DNA of 64,000 bases from an uncultured Acidobacteriia bacterium (lineage in GTDB: Bacteria; Acidobacteriota; Terriglobia; Bryobacterales; Bryobacteraceae): the NCBI GenBank assembly GCA_903881085.1, contig CAIRSA010000352.1:21534-85533 (forward strand), in the 5' to 3' direction. Below the pieces are notes generated by a model. That model had not been told where the DNA came from, did not search any database, and saw only the letters and a program-made list of their open reading frames with translations. The position numbers and the translations under genes are program-made. Below are positions 18,181-27,536 of the stretch, piece after piece. How positions within the stretch are numbered: the first letter of the stretch is position 1; each line of letters opens with the position of its first letter.

Positions 18181-19611
18181 ATGATCCCAGCGGTGATTGC
18201 GGCGGCCGGCCGCGGCTCTCGCGCCTACCCCAAGACCTCTCGAATGCCCAAAGTTCTGCTGGAATTCAGCGGCAAATCGCTGATCGCCCGCAACATCGAA
18301 TTGTTGCGCGATCAGATGGGCATCACCGATATCACCATAATCGATGGCTATCTGAAAGAGCAGATCCGCGCGGCGTTGGGCGACGGGTCTCGCTTGGGCG
18401 TGAAGCTGCGGTATGTAACCTGCCCCGAACCTGACAAAGGTCTTGCCGTTGGTCTTCTCTCCGTTCGAGACTTGATGAACAACGGACCGTTTGTGCTGTT
18501 GCTGGGCGACGAATTATACTTGAATACCAACCATCGCGACCTGCGCCCCGATGGTTCCGCGGTTTGTGGTCTGATGCACGTCGACGATCTTCACTTAATC
18601 AAGAAGAACTATAGTGTCGACATTCATGATGGCGCCATCTGCCAATTGATTGAGAAGCCGGAGACCGTGCCCAACGATTTGCTCGGTTGCGGCACGTTCG
18701 TCTTCACGCCAGAGATTTTCGCGGCCATCGACGCCACGCCGCCCTCGGCGCGTTCAGGCCGTGTGGAATTGATCGACGCCATTGACCGGCTGGCCCGCTC
18801 CGGCCCCGTCGTCAAGCCTTTCATGCTGGAGGGCTCGTACTTCAACATCAACTCCATTGACGACTACAACTACGCCCAGTTCCGTTTTCGCGAGGCCGAT
18901 TTTGCCAGCCGCCGCATCAGCATTGTGATCCCAGCCTACAACGAAGAATCGTCGATCGCCCATGTGGTGCGCGACTTTCTGCCGCATGCCGCGGAGGTTC
19001 TGGTTGTGAACAACTCATCGCGCGATCGCACGGCCGAAGTTGCGGCAGCAGCCGGGGCCCGCGTCGTCAACGTCAGCCTGACCGGTTACGGCGATACGAT
19101 CCGCCACGGGTTGGACGTAGCGATCGGAGACATCCTCGTGGTGGTGGAAGCGGACTTTTCCTTCCGTGCCCGCGATCTGAGCAAACTGCTGGAATACCTG
19201 AAAGACGCCGATATGGTGATCGGCACCCGCACCACGCGCGAACTGGTAGAGCAGGGAACCAACATGCGCGGCCCGGTGCGCTGGGGTAATGTGCTTGTGG
19301 CGAAGATGGTGGAGGTGATGTGGTGGGGCCAGCAGCCGCGCTTCACTGATGTGGGCTGCACTTACCGTGTATTGTGGCGCGAGACCTATCGGGCCATCCG
19401 GCCGCTGCTTCACGGCGTTGGGCCCGAGCTGTCGCCTGAGATGATGATCGCCGCGCTGCGCGCCCGCAAACGGATCATTGAGGTGCCGGTCTCGTATCAT
19501 CGCCGCATCGGTGGTGAGTCGAAACACTCGGCCAATTATTACCGTATCTCCCGCACAGCCCTGCGTATGCTGAAGACGATTTTCCGGCACTTTTTCTCCT
19601 CCGACGCATAG
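18181..19611 (+). CDS. bifunctional sugar nucleotidyltransferase - GT2 glycosyltransferase
   Basis: 476 residues with two domains. Residues 1-235 are a nucleotidyltransferase: GRGSRAYPKTSRMPK (10-24) is the NTP-binding signature, and LLLGDELYL supplies the metal-binding Asp. Residues about 247-476 are a family-2 glycosyltransferase of the polyprenyl-phosphate type: ISIVIPAYNEESSI at its start, NNSSRDRTAEVA, then VVEADFSFRARDL and a WGNVLVAKMVEVMWW hydrophobic stretch. The fusion implies activation of a sugar and its transfer to a carrier in one protein. With the divergent GT39 gene it may form a donor/transfer pair. Sugar identity is unknown. Confidence 0.87.
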   Translation: MIPAVIAAAGRGSRAYPKTSRMPKVLLEFSGKSLIARNIELLRDQMGITDITIIDGYLKEQIRAALGDGSRLGVKLRYVTCPEPDKGLAVGLLSVRDLMNNGPFVLLLGDELYLNTNHRDLRPDGSAVCGLMHVDDLHLIKKNYSVDIHDGAICQLIEKPETVPNDLLGCGTFVFTPEIFAAIDATPPSARSGRVELIDAIDRLARSGPVVKPFMLEGSYFNINSIDDYNYAQFRFREADFASRRISIVIPAYNEESSIAHVVRDFLPHAAEVLVVNNSSRDRTAEVAAAAGARVVNVSLTGYGDTIRHGLDVAIGDILVVVEADFSFRARDLSKLLEYLKDADMVIGTRTTRELVEQGTNMRGPVRWGNVLVAKMVEVMWWGQQPRFTDVGCTYRVLWRETYRAIRPLLHGVGPELSPEMMIAALRARKRIIEVPVSYHRRIGGESKHSANYYRISRTALRMLKTIFRHFFSSDA

Positions 19612-19649
19612 TCGCCGACGGCCCCTTTGTATTCCCGCGTCGCGGAGTA

Positions 19650-19655
19650 TAGAAT
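19650..19655 (+). promoter_or_regulatory. -10 element 7 nt before receptor 3 start
   Basis: TAGAAT (within TATAGAAT) ends 7 nt before the ATG at 19663, placing transcription start at or next to the start codon. It argues for the 19663 start over the in-frame TTG at 19627. Confidence 0.45.
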
Positions 19656-19662
19656 AACCCCA

Positions 19663-22600
19663 ATGCTGCTATTCACCCGCCTCTCCATTTGCCTTCTGGC
19701 AATTCCGCTGCTTTCCGCGCAGGATGCCCGCGGCCGCATTGCAGGCCGTGTCCTGGATCCAAGCGGAGTTGCTGTTCCCCGGGCAACCGTGGACGCAACG
19801 GAATCGACAACCGGTGTAAAGATCGCCGTGACATCCAACGAGGGCGGCTCGTATGAACTGCCTTACTTGATCCCCGGCACCTATTCCATCGCGGTAACTT
19901 CGCCTGGTTTCAAAACCTATTCGCGCACCGGAATCGAAGTGCGTGTTGGCGACCGTCTCACTCTCGATGTTGCGCTGACCCTCGGCCAGGTGAATGAATC
20001 GGTGACGGTGACTCAGCAGGTTTCGCTGGTGGATGCGTCATCCGCGAATCTTGGGCAAGTGACCGACACGCGCCGCTTAACTGATCTTCCACTGCCCGCG
20101 GGAAACACGCTTACCGTCGCGGAGTTCGCGCCCGGAGTAACGTACCTTGGCCAGCCGAACCATCCTAGCCTGGGAATCGGTGCGGTGGAGATCGTCTCAA
20201 ACATGTCGGTGAACGGGACGCGCTCAGGGAATACGGAGTACACCATCGACGGCACACCGAGTATGACCGGCAGCATGCCGTCCTACTCACCTCCGACCGA
20301 GATGGTGGCCGAAGTGAAAGTTCAAACTGCAATGTACGATGCAGGCACGGGCCGCGTCCCCGGTGGTAACGTCAACATTGTGTTGCGCACTGGCGGCAAC
20401 CAACTGCATGGCGCCATTCAGTGGTTTCACACCAATCAGCACCTGGAAGCGCTCACCTTGTTCGGCCGTCAGTTCTTGTACAATCCGGCAACCGGGCCGC
20501 TCACCGATGCCAAACGGCAGTCGATCAATCCGCTGAACATTTTGAATCGCTACGGCCTTACCCTGACTGGCCCGGTTGTGCTGCCAAAGCTCTATGACGG
20601 CCACAACCGTACGTTCTGGGCGTTTGGCTTTGAAGGACTCAGCCGGCCAGTTGTAACGCTCGGAAGCGCCGTTACCGTTCCCACCGCACTGGAACGAAAG
20701 GGAGACTTTTCCAACCTGCTGGCGGTCGGCGCCAACTACCAGATCTACGACCCCTCAACCATCGCACCCGCCACGACTGGCCGTTTTTCGCGCCAGCCTT
20801 TCGCCGGAAATGTGATCCCCGCCAGCCGCCTGAATCCGCTTGCTCTCGGCCTTCTCAAATATTGGCCCGATTCGAACTTGCCTGGGAACATTGATGGCGT
20901 CAATAATTTTGTGCCGGAGACCAGCCAGGCGAATCGCCAGAAGAACCTCGTCGGCAAGGTGGATCATAACTTCAGTGATCGCCACCGCGCGTTCACGCGC
21001 TACAACTACGGCTCTCAGGACTACATCGCCAACCCAATCGTCGGGACTTTGACCAACGTGCCAGATCGTTGGCGGCACAGCCATGGTGCAGTGATCGATG
21101 ACGTCTACGTCATTTCTCCTTCGTTGATTACCAACGCGCGTATCGGCTTCACCCGGTACAACCAATCAAACACGCCGGAACTCGCCGGATTCGATCTCAC
21201 ATCGTTGGGCTTTTCCTCATCGCTCAGCAATGCCATCGATCCGCGTGCGCGCCAGTTTCCAACTCTGAACGTGGCTGGCTATCAATCCCTGGGCGGCGCC
21301 GCCAACAACAACGCTGTAACCAATTACTACACAGCCTCCAACGACGTAACTTGGACAAAAGGCCCGGCGATATTCCGGTTTGGTGCCGAGTACCGCCTGT
21401 TTCGCTCGAATAACTACGCACTCGGCGGACAAAATCCAACCTTCGCTTTCAACTCCACTTACACCAACGGTCCTTTGGATAACGCTGCAGCCTCTCCGAT
21501 AGGCCAGGGCCTGGCTTCGTTGTTGTTGGGCATTCCGTCCGGTGGTTCCATCAGCTACGCCGATTCCTACGCAGATCAGTCTTATACCTACGCCTTCTTC
21601 GCGCAAACCGACTGGCGCCTGAATCGCCGCCTGACCGTCAACGCCGGTATTCGCTACGATTACGATGGCCCGATCACCGAGCGCTATAACCGCAGCGTGA
21701 AGGGCTTTGACTTCGCCTCTGCCAGCCCAATCGCCTCGCAGGTGTTGGCCAACTATGCAAAGAGTCCTATCCCCGAGGTTCCCGTAAGTCAGTTTCACGT
21801 GAACGGCGGAGTAACGTTCGCCGGCATCAACGGACAGCCCAGGCAGTTGTGGGATAGCTCTGCGCTGAACTTTGCGCCGCGCATCGGCCTTGCCTGGGAA
21901 GTGGTGCCCGGGACGGTGATCCGCACCGGCTATGGCCTCTTCTACATTCCGCAAGGCGTCGATCGCACCGCCGTGAACCAGGCCGGCTTTACAGCCAGTA
22001 CAACCCTCACCCCCTCGAATGATAATGGCCAGCATTTCATCGCAACACTCGCTAATCCGTTTCCCAACGGCTTTAATCAGCCACTTGGCGCGAATGGCGG
22101 CTTGCTGACCGGTCTGGGACAGGGCGTCAGCGCCTTCCCGCCCAACCTGAAAAGCTCATACACGCAACGCTGGAGCTTTGGCATTCAACGCCAGCTTCCG
22201 AAGCGGATCTTCCTTGATGTTTCGTACGTAGCGACTCGTGCAACTCGGCTGGCTGTCGCCCGCCAGAATGACCCGGTGCCGGCTTCGTATTATTCACGGC
22301 TCGCGGTTCGCGACACACAGACAATTAACTTCCTCACCGCGGCCGTCAGCAATCCTTTTTACCCGCTGTTGCCTGGCACCAGTCTTTCCAACGCAACGGT
22401 GCAGCGGCAACAGCTCCTGCGGCCCGACCCTCAGTTCACCAGTGTTCTGATCAACGATCCGGTGGGTTATTCCTGGTATCACGCCATGCAGGTGCTTGCA
22501 GAAAAGCGCATGAGTCATGGATTTACGGCGCAGTTCAACTGGTCGTGGTCGAAATACATGGAAGCCACCTCATTCAGTAACGATACCGACCCGCGTCCGG

Positions 22601-23154
22601 AACGGGTAATTTCCGACCTTGACCACACCCACGTGCTGCACTTCAGCGGCATCTACGAACTGCCCTTTGGACGCGGCAAATCGTTGCTCGCGCATTCGAA
22701 CAAATTCGTTCAGGCCGTGGTTGGCGGCTGGCAGGCTCAGGCCACCTGGCAATACTTCACTGGGGCACCGTTGGGGTTTGGCAACGCGTTATTGACCGGC
22801 TCGATCAAGGATATTGCGCTCCCTTCCGATCAACAGTTGATCGCCAAGTGGTTTAACACCGCGGCGTTTGACACCAAATCAGGTGACCAGCTGTCGTGGA
22901 ACATCCAGACCCTGTCAACGCGATTCTCCAGCGTTCGCGGGCCCGGCGTGGACATGTGGAACATCTCCGGCGTGAAAAAGTTCTCAATCAACGAGCGGAT
23001 CAAGATGCAGTTCCGCGCGGAGTTTTTGAACGCGCTGAACCATACGAATCTCGCCGGTCCCAACACGACGCCCACCAGCAGCGCATTCGGGAGCATTACC
23101 GCGGCCAACTCGCAACCCCGGTTCATTCACCTGGCATTGAAAATGACGTTTTAA
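19663..23154 (+). CDS. Oar-like TonB-dependent outer-membrane receptor (3)
   Basis: 1163 residues from the ATG at 19663, which places the signal peptide (LSICLLAIPLLSAQ) at the N-terminus. A carboxypeptidase-regulatory-like domain spans about 22-105 (RIAGRVLDPSGVAVPRATV), followed by a plug (LPLPAGNTLTVAEFAPGV, YTIDGTPSM) and a long barrel ending LALKMTF. No ribosome-binding site is visible, and a -10 element lies 7 nt upstream. The gene stands alone between the glycosyltransferase fusion and the tRNA, so there is no neighbour to suggest a substrate. Confidence 0.93.
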   Translation: MLLFTRLSICLLAIPLLSAQDARGRIAGRVLDPSGVAVPRATVDATESTTGVKIAVTSNEGGSYELPYLIPGTYSIAVTSPGFKTYSRTGIEVRVGDRLTLDVALTLGQVNESVTVTQQVSLVDASSANLGQVTDTRRLTDLPLPAGNTLTVAEFAPGVTYLGQPNHPSLGIGAVEIVSNMSVNGTRSGNTEYTIDGTPSMTGSMPSYSPPTEMVAEVKVQTAMYDAGTGRVPGGNVNIVLRTGGNQLHGAIQWFHTNQHLEALTLFGRQFLYNPATGPLTDAKRQSINPLNILNRYGLTLTGPVVLPKLYDGHNRTFWAFGFEGLSRPVVTLGSAVTVPTALERKGDFSNLLAVGANYQIYDPSTIAPATTGRFSRQPFAGNVIPASRLNPLALGLLKYWPDSNLPGNIDGVNNFVPETSQANRQKNLVGKVDHNFSDRHRAFTRYNYGSQDYIANPIVGTLTNVPDRWRHSHGAVIDDVYVISPSLITNARIGFTRYNQSNTPELAGFDLTSLGFSSSLSNAIDPRARQFPTLNVAGYQSLGGAANNNAVTNYYTASNDVTWTKGPAIFRFGAEYRLFRSNNYALGGQNPTFAFNSTYTNGPLDNAAASPIGQGLASLLLGIPSGGSISYADSYADQSYTYAFFAQTDWRLNRRLTVNAGIRYDYDGPITERYNRSVKGFDFASASPIASQVLANYAKSPIPEVPVSQFHVNGGVTFAGINGQPRQLWDSSALNFAPRIGLAWEVVPGTVIRTGYGLFYIPQGVDRTAVNQAGFTASTTLTPSNDNGQHFIATLANPFPNGFNQPLGANGGLLTGLGQGVSAFPPNLKSSYTQRWSFGIQRQLPKRIFLDVSYVATRATRLAVARQNDPVPASYYSRLAVRDTQTINFLTAAVSNPFYPLLPGTSLSNATVQRQQLLRPDPQFTSVLINDPVGYSWYHAMQVLAEKRMSHGFTAQFNWSWSKYMEATSFSNDTDPRPERVISDLDHTHVLHFSGIYELPFGRGKSLLAHSNKFVQAVVGGWQAQATWQYFTGAPLGFGNALLTGSIKDIALPSDQQLIAKWFNTAAFDTKSGDQLSWNIQTLSTRFSSVRGPGVDMWNISGVKKFSINERIKMQFRAEFLNALNHTNLAGPNTTPTSSAFGSITAANSQPRFIHLALKMTF

Positions 23155-23159
23155 TATTT

Positions 23160-23174
23160 CGCAAACACTTTGCG
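23160..23174 (+). terminator. possible weak terminator hairpin after receptor 3
   Basis: CGCAAA-cac-TTTGCG is a perfect 6-bp stem starting 6 nt after the receptor stop. It is followed by TGGGGCTTT rather than a long T run, so termination would be weak at best. Confidence 0.35.
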
Positions 23175-23179
23175 TGGGG

Positions 23180-23206
23180 CTTTAAGTAATGCTAAACTGC
23201 TTAAAG
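23180..23206. repeat. dyad just upstream of tRNA-Ser
   Basis: CTTTAAG and CTTAAAG form perfect 7-bp inverted arms with a 13-nt spacer, 14 nt before the tRNA. It could be part of the tRNA promoter region or an operator; sequence alone does not decide. Confidence 0.4.
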
Positions 23207-23220
23207 ACCCACTCTCGTGC

Positions 23221-23312
23221 GGAGAGGTGGCTGAGTGGTCTAAAGCAGCGGTTTGCTAAACCGTCGTACTGGGAAACCGGTACCGGGAGTTCGAATCTCC
23301 CCCTCTCCGCCA
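23221..23312 (+). tRNA. tRNA-Ser (GCU anticodon)
   Basis: A 92-nt class II tRNA. The acceptor stem GGAGAGG (23221-23227) pairs with CCTCTCC (23302-23308), followed by discriminator G and an encoded CCA (23310-23312). The anticodon loop TTGCTAA (23253-23259) gives anticodon GCT at 23255-23257, reading AGC/AGU. A long variable arm (about 23264-23285) and a T-loop TTCGAATC confirm the serine type. Confidence 0.97.
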
Positions 23313-23337
23313 GTTCCGATCCCCTCTTCTGCTTCAG

Positions 23338-23577
23338 CTAATCAAATATACCCTTGCCCGTTCTCCACAGTTCGGTCTTGTGCGCACGTTCTGTCTCAAA
23401 CGTCCGATCCTCTTTAGCGGAAAACACGAAGGTGTAGCCGCATTCGCACTCTTTTCGTCCCTTTACGGGCCACGCGCTCGTCTCGTGCCCACGGCTGCAC
23501 CACGGACAATTGGTCATTTCTGTTTTGATTTCACTCGGTGTCATTTGCTCTCCATCGATGCTAGTATTTTCCTGCAA
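23338..23577 (-). CDS. small zinc-ribbon-like protein
   Basis: 79 residues. CPWC and, about 17 residues later, CECGYTF form a plausible four-Cys zinc ribbon, followed by a charged C-terminus ending KGIFD. I do not recognise the family. The start is uncertain: an in-frame start at 23544 (MTPSEIKTEM) would still leave both Cys pairs. It is an isolated gene convergent with the tRNA. The paired cysteines and open frame support coding; no homology can be claimed. Confidence 0.5.
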   Translation of the reverse strand: MQENTSIDGEQMTPSEIKTEMTNCPWCSRGHETSAWPVKGRKECECGYTFVFSAKEDRTFETERAHKTELWRTGKGIFD

Positions 23578-23897
23578 CTCCTGCGTTGAGGAAGTAGCTC
23601 GAATCTGGCTTCCTGTCAGAAACGGGATCGCCTAAATCTATGATAAACTTTTCCAGGCGAATGTAAAAGACTAAAAGATCAAAAAGTCTGATATTGCTCG
23701 CGAGCATTGCCCCTCGCTGCTTCACCGGCATGGCCAGATTATCACGGGTTTTTTTATGGAAACCCGAAACCGGACATTTCTACTTTGCCAGCAGGCGGAC
23801 ATTTCTATTTTGCCTTGACAGGGATGCGGCCGCGCTTGCACCCAGAACCTGCCTGTAATAAAATCAAGTGCACAGTTCTCCTGAAAGTTGACTCCTT
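23578..23897. other. 320-nt gene-free stretch with palindrome and IS-end-like repeats
   Basis: No coding frame of note. It contains the 12-bp palindrome TGCTCGCGAGCA (23695-23706) and two 19-bp direct repeats at 23771-23814, described separately. No clear promoter for the downstream cytochrome gene was identified. Confidence 0.5.
23771..23814. repeat. tandem CGGACATTTCTA repeats, possible IS21-type end remnant
   Basis: CGGACATTTCTACTTTGCC (23771-23789) is repeated at 23796-23814 with one C/T difference, a 25-nt period, and is followed by TTGACAGG. Repeated terminal motifs of this kind are typical of IS21-family ends, but no istA/istB genes lie nearby, so this would be a solo remnant. Assignment rests on recollection of such ends, not a search. 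Confidence 0.4.
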
Positions 23898-24860
23898 ATG
23901 AACAAAAAACTGCTCAATGCATTATTGGGTCTGTGGCTTGCTTCCTCAGCCACACTCTCGCTCAACGCGCAACAACTCCTCGATCAAGAAAGCCAGAACA
24001 AGATAGCCAAAGGCTATCAGGTCGCTCCGGTTCCACTCAACGCGACCGGCAAGGACCCCAATTTGTTAGGGTATGGCAGTTATCTCGTCAACGTCGTCGG
24101 CGAGTGCAACGGATGCCACTCTGGCGGTCCGCAGTCGGAATACATGCCGAACGGGAATCCGTATCTGAAGCAGTATCCCAAAGTGAATCCAGCCACCTAC
24201 CTTGGTGGCGGCCGTGATTTCGGCGCCTTCCCCGATCCTGCCGGCCCCTTTCCGCACATCGTTTCCCGCAACCTGACGCCAGACAAAACGGGACTTCCCA
24301 TGGGCGGCGATACACTGCAGGCCTTTTTCAATACGATCAGGACCGGCATGGATATGGACAAGAAGCATCCCACCTGCCAGGGCAAGCCCGACGGCAAGTG
24401 CCTTCCCGCGCCCTTTGCAGGCGATCTGCTGCAGATTATGCCTTGGCCGGCTTATCAGAACATGACCGATCTGGATCTGACCGCCATCTACACGTATCTG
24501 AGTGCAATTCCATGTATTGAAGACGACCCTAAGGCTACGGTAAAGCGCTGCGGAGCCCCAGGTTCCACAACCCCAGGTCCGGCCACCACCGCCGTGGCTG
24601 GCCCGAAGAACAGCAATGTGTTTGCCCGTCAGATCCAGTTGGATGGTACCCAGTCCATCAGTTCCGACGGAAAGCCGTTGACGTTTGCCTGGACGATTCC
24701 CTCCGGAAGCCCGGCGGCATCCATTCAAAATGCAAACACCGCGACGCCCTTGGTGCAGCTAGTGTCCGGACGCGGCATATACTCGTTCCTGTTGACGGTT
24801 ACCGATTCCGCCGGCAAGACTGCCACCGATACCGCAACCGTGAATTTCCTGGGTAATTAA
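23898..24860 (+). CDS. secreted monohaem cytochrome c with C-terminal PKD-like domain
   Basis: 320 residues. Signal peptide (residues 1-24, SLNAQ). A single c-type haem site CNGCH (70-74), probable Met ligand in LLQIMPWPAYQ, and GGRDFG / SRNLTPD motifs match the cytochromes c that serve periplasmic dehydrogenases. After a Pro/Thr-rich linker near residue 225, the final 90 residues (FARQIQLDGTQSISSDGKPL) are a PKD/Ig-like beta-sandwich, probably for adhesion or partner docking. It faces the fourth receptor, overlapping it by 4 nt at the 3' ends. Confidence 0.87.
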   Translation: MNKKLLNALLGLWLASSATLSLNAQQLLDQESQNKIAKGYQVAPVPLNATGKDPNLLGYGSYLVNVVGECNGCHSGGPQSEYMPNGNPYLKQYPKVNPATYLGGGRDFGAFPDPAGPFPHIVSRNLTPDKTGLPMGGDTLQAFFNTIRTGMDMDKKHPTCQGKPDGKCLPAPFAGDLLQIMPWPAYQNMTDLDLTAIYTYLSAIPCIEDDPKATVKRCGAPGSTTPGPATTAVAGPKNSNVFARQIQLDGTQSISSDGKPLTFAWTIPSGSPAASIQNANTATPLVQLVSGRGIYSFLLTVTDSAGKTATDTATVNFLGN

Positions 24861-27433
24861 AACACAAACCCCAGCACCACCTGATACGATCTCGGCGGCA
24901 CGAAATGCGTGCCGCTGAAGGTCGACAGGAAGTTGTACAACGCCACTTTGTTCGTAATATTCGACACCGTGAACTTCAGAATCGTGCGGTAGTGTTCCTT
25001 GTGCAGTAAGTTGTCCGTTCCCACCCCGAGATCGAACAGATTGCGCGGCGCCACTCGTGAAGGATGGGAATCCGCATCGAGTGTACCTGCGGGTGGAATC
25101 GCCAGTCGCGTTGCTCCGTAATTACTCGACATGCAGTTCGTGATTCGTTGATTGATTGACGGCAACTGGTTGCCGCAATAGAAACCGATGGCCGCTTGCT
25201 GAGCGCCGGAAAGCGCCAGCGCGTCTTCCAGGCTTCCCACTGCTCCTGCGATCAACCCGCTGTCATAGCGCCAGGTGAAGGCAGCCCACGGACCATTTGC
25301 GCCCTTTTGATAGCGCAATTGGGTGGTCTGCTGGAATGCCTGATCGTGATCAATGCGGAACACGGAATTGCTGACTCCGGAATTGAATATCAACCCGCCC
25401 GTTTCCGGCCCGAAGTAGCGCGCGCGTGTGTGCCCCATTGTTGTGATCCACTGGAAACCTTTGATGTTGAGCGAAGCGATGCGTGCCGAAACGCCATCGA
25501 TCTTCGATTTCTTCCACTGAATCGGGAACTGAATCGGTGTGTTGAACAACGTATCGAAGTCATAAGCCCCAGTGGTGAACTTCCAGAAGTAATCTGCGTC
25601 GAACATCAGATGCTTGGTGATGGTCTGTTGCAGCCCGGCGTTGAATTGATTGCGAGTTCCGGGAACAAGCGCCACTGACTGTCCGCCAAACACATTCGTC
25701 GCCAATCCCCCAACGCCCGTTCCGCTCGATAGAATCAGGTTCTCGTTGTAAGGGGTCTCAAAGGTGCGTGAATAAGCCGCTCGCAGCACCGTGCCGGTCG
25801 ACTTCATCAGGTACGACAGCCCAAACCGCGGCTGCACCCCATTGTTACTGGTCAGCCCGTCGTAATGATCGAAGCGCAGGCCCGCCTGCACCTGCAAATC
25901 GCCGAACTTGATCGAGTCCTGAATGTAAGTCGAAGCCTGGTTGATGTTCTGCGCCCCGGTAAATTGGAACAGCTTGCCTCCGCGCGTAAGATCGTACGGC
26001 ACCAGGCCAGGTAGCAGATCGAAATTGCGTACAGCGCCGTTCTTGGCACAGTCCCTGGGATTCGCCACGTTGGGAAGTTGCAGCGGGTCTCCGTTGTTAT
26101 TTAGGCAGACCGGATTGAACGCATAGTCGGTCAACCCCATGCTGAAATTCTCATGCAGGCGCGTTTGCATCGCTTGCACGCCAACTTTGATGTTATGGCG
26201 TCCATGGACGTACGAGATGTCGGCCTTGGCGCCCCAGTTACTCAGCGACCTTTGTTGCGCCAGCGTCGCCGGTGTATCGGCAAAGACGTCGCGGCTGGGT
26301 GTATAGTTCACCCTGTCGGCGCGGAAGAACGGAGTTACCGTAAACAAGACGCTGGAACTGAACGTATGCTGATAGCCGGGCGCGACGTTGAAGCTGGTGA
26401 TGCGCTGACGCTGGTCCTGCGTCAACTGGTCGTAAGTATTCGGAATCTGGAACCAGTTGCGCGCGCTGAACAGATTCAGGTGAATCGCATCCTTGCCGGA
26501 GGGCTGATAATCGAACCGGTCAAACACCGTGAAGTTGTTCCCGATGGCATGGATCGGTGTGTACTCGGGCGTGTCCAGAAACCGGCCGGATCGCAGCACG
26601 TTCGCAGCAATGAAATTGCCAACTTTCGCCGTGCCGAATGAGAGAGTCGATTCTTCGGCGTAGGTGCCAAATGAACCCCACTGTCCGAGCACGCTGCCAT
26701 TCAGCTTCTGCCCCAGCCCGGACCGGGTAACCGCGTTGATCACCAGACTGGTCTTGTCGCCGAACTCTGCCGGCGGAGCGCCGGTAATCAGTTCCATCGA
26801 TTGAATGGCGTTCAACGGAATCTGCGTCGAAAACTGCTTGCTCTGCTGATCGTTCACCGGTTGGCCGTCAATGGAAAAGCTGGTCTGTGCATGGTCGCCC
26901 AGCGGGTGAAAGAAGCCGTTCGAATCAGAGGCCACTGCGCCGCTGTTCATTGCGATGGCGTCACTCAATCCAGCACCGGGCGAGGAGATCGGCAGCTTGT
27001 CCATGGACTTCATATCTACGTCGTTGTGTGCGTAAGAAACGTTTTCCAGCACATCGCTGCCCGCTGCTTCCACAGTCACGGAGGTTTTGTTTTCGGCGAT
27101 CTCCAGCTTGATTTTCAAATCCATCGGTACCGTGCTTCGAATACTCAAATCCTTAGTGAACTTGGTGAAGCCCTGCGCGGTTGCTTCCAGATGGTATGAG
27201 TTGGGGGGGACGTTGGTGAAGCGGAATGTACCAGAAGCGTCGATGGCGACCTTCTGCGAGTAGTTCGTCAGGCGGTTGGATAAGGAGACGATCGCATCGG
27301 GGATAACGGCGCCGGAAGCATCGGTAAGCATGCCTGTGACCGTGCCTGCGTTGCCCAACGATTGGCCAAAACCCTGTTCCATGCAACCGGACAGTGCGAA
27401 GGCCAGGCACACACAACAGGCAATTCTATTCAT
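24857..27433 (-). CDS. Oar-like TonB-dependent receptor (4) with lipobox
   Basis: 858 residues, shorter than the other three. The N-terminus has LSGC at 14-17, a good lipobox, so the mature protein may be lipidated at Cys-17. A carboxypeptidase-regulatory-like domain (about 30-115, TVTGMLTDASGAVIPDAIV), a plug (LPISSPGAGLSDAIAM, FSIDGQPVND) and a barrel ending VVLGFVF follow. Lipidated TonB-dependent receptors are unusual outside a few lineages. It is convergent with the cytochrome c gene and has no co-directional partner within 100 nt. The substrate is unknown. Confidence 0.9.
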   Translation of the reverse strand: MNRIACCVCLAFALSGCMEQGFGQSLGNAGTVTGMLTDASGAVIPDAIVSLSNRLTNYSQKVAIDASGTFRFTNVPPNSYHLEATAQGFTKFTKDLSIRSTVPMDLKIKLEIAENKTSVTVEAAGSDVLENVSYAHNDVDMKSMDKLPISSPGAGLSDAIAMNSGAVASDSNGFFHPLGDHAQTSFSIDGQPVNDQQSKQFSTQIPLNAIQSMELITGAPPAEFGDKTSLVINAVTRSGLGQKLNGSVLGQWGSFGTYAEESTLSFGTAKVGNFIAANVLRSGRFLDTPEYTPIHAIGNNFTVFDRFDYQPSGKDAIHLNLFSARNWFQIPNTYDQLTQDQRQRITSFNVAPGYQHTFSSSVLFTVTPFFRADRVNYTPSRDVFADTPATLAQQRSLSNWGAKADISYVHGRHNIKVGVQAMQTRLHENFSMGLTDYAFNPVCLNNNGDPLQLPNVANPRDCAKNGAVRNFDLLPGLVPYDLTRGGKLFQFTGAQNINQASTYIQDSIKFGDLQVQAGLRFDHYDGLTSNNGVQPRFGLSYLMKSTGTVLRAAYSRTFETPYNENLILSSGTGVGGLATNVFGGQSVALVPGTRNQFNAGLQQTITKHLMFDADYFWKFTTGAYDFDTLFNTPIQFPIQWKKSKIDGVSARIASLNIKGFQWITTMGHTRARYFGPETGGLIFNSGVSNSVFRIDHDQAFQQTTQLRYQKGANGPWAAFTWRYDSGLIAGAVGSLEDALALSGAQQAAIGFYCGNQLPSINQRITNCMSSNYGATRLAIPPAGTLDADSHPSRVAPRNLFDLGVGTDNLLHKEHYRTILKFTVSNITNKVALYNFLSTFSGTHFVPPRSYQVVLGFVF

Positions 27434-27536
27434 GCACTCATTATTCGGCGAATGGTCAAGTTTCCCTATCGCTTTGTGGCCTGCGGGTTTGTATTTCCGA
27501 TGAGCGGGATAATTCGACCCGTTAGCGGGTTGGCGC

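Noticed and set aside
21217..22035. 272-residue minus-strand open frame
   Set aside because: Antisense to the barrel of receptor 3; no recognisable domain.
24066..24728. 220-residue minus-strand open frame
   Set aside because: Antisense to the cytochrome c gene, which has a haem motif and signal peptide.
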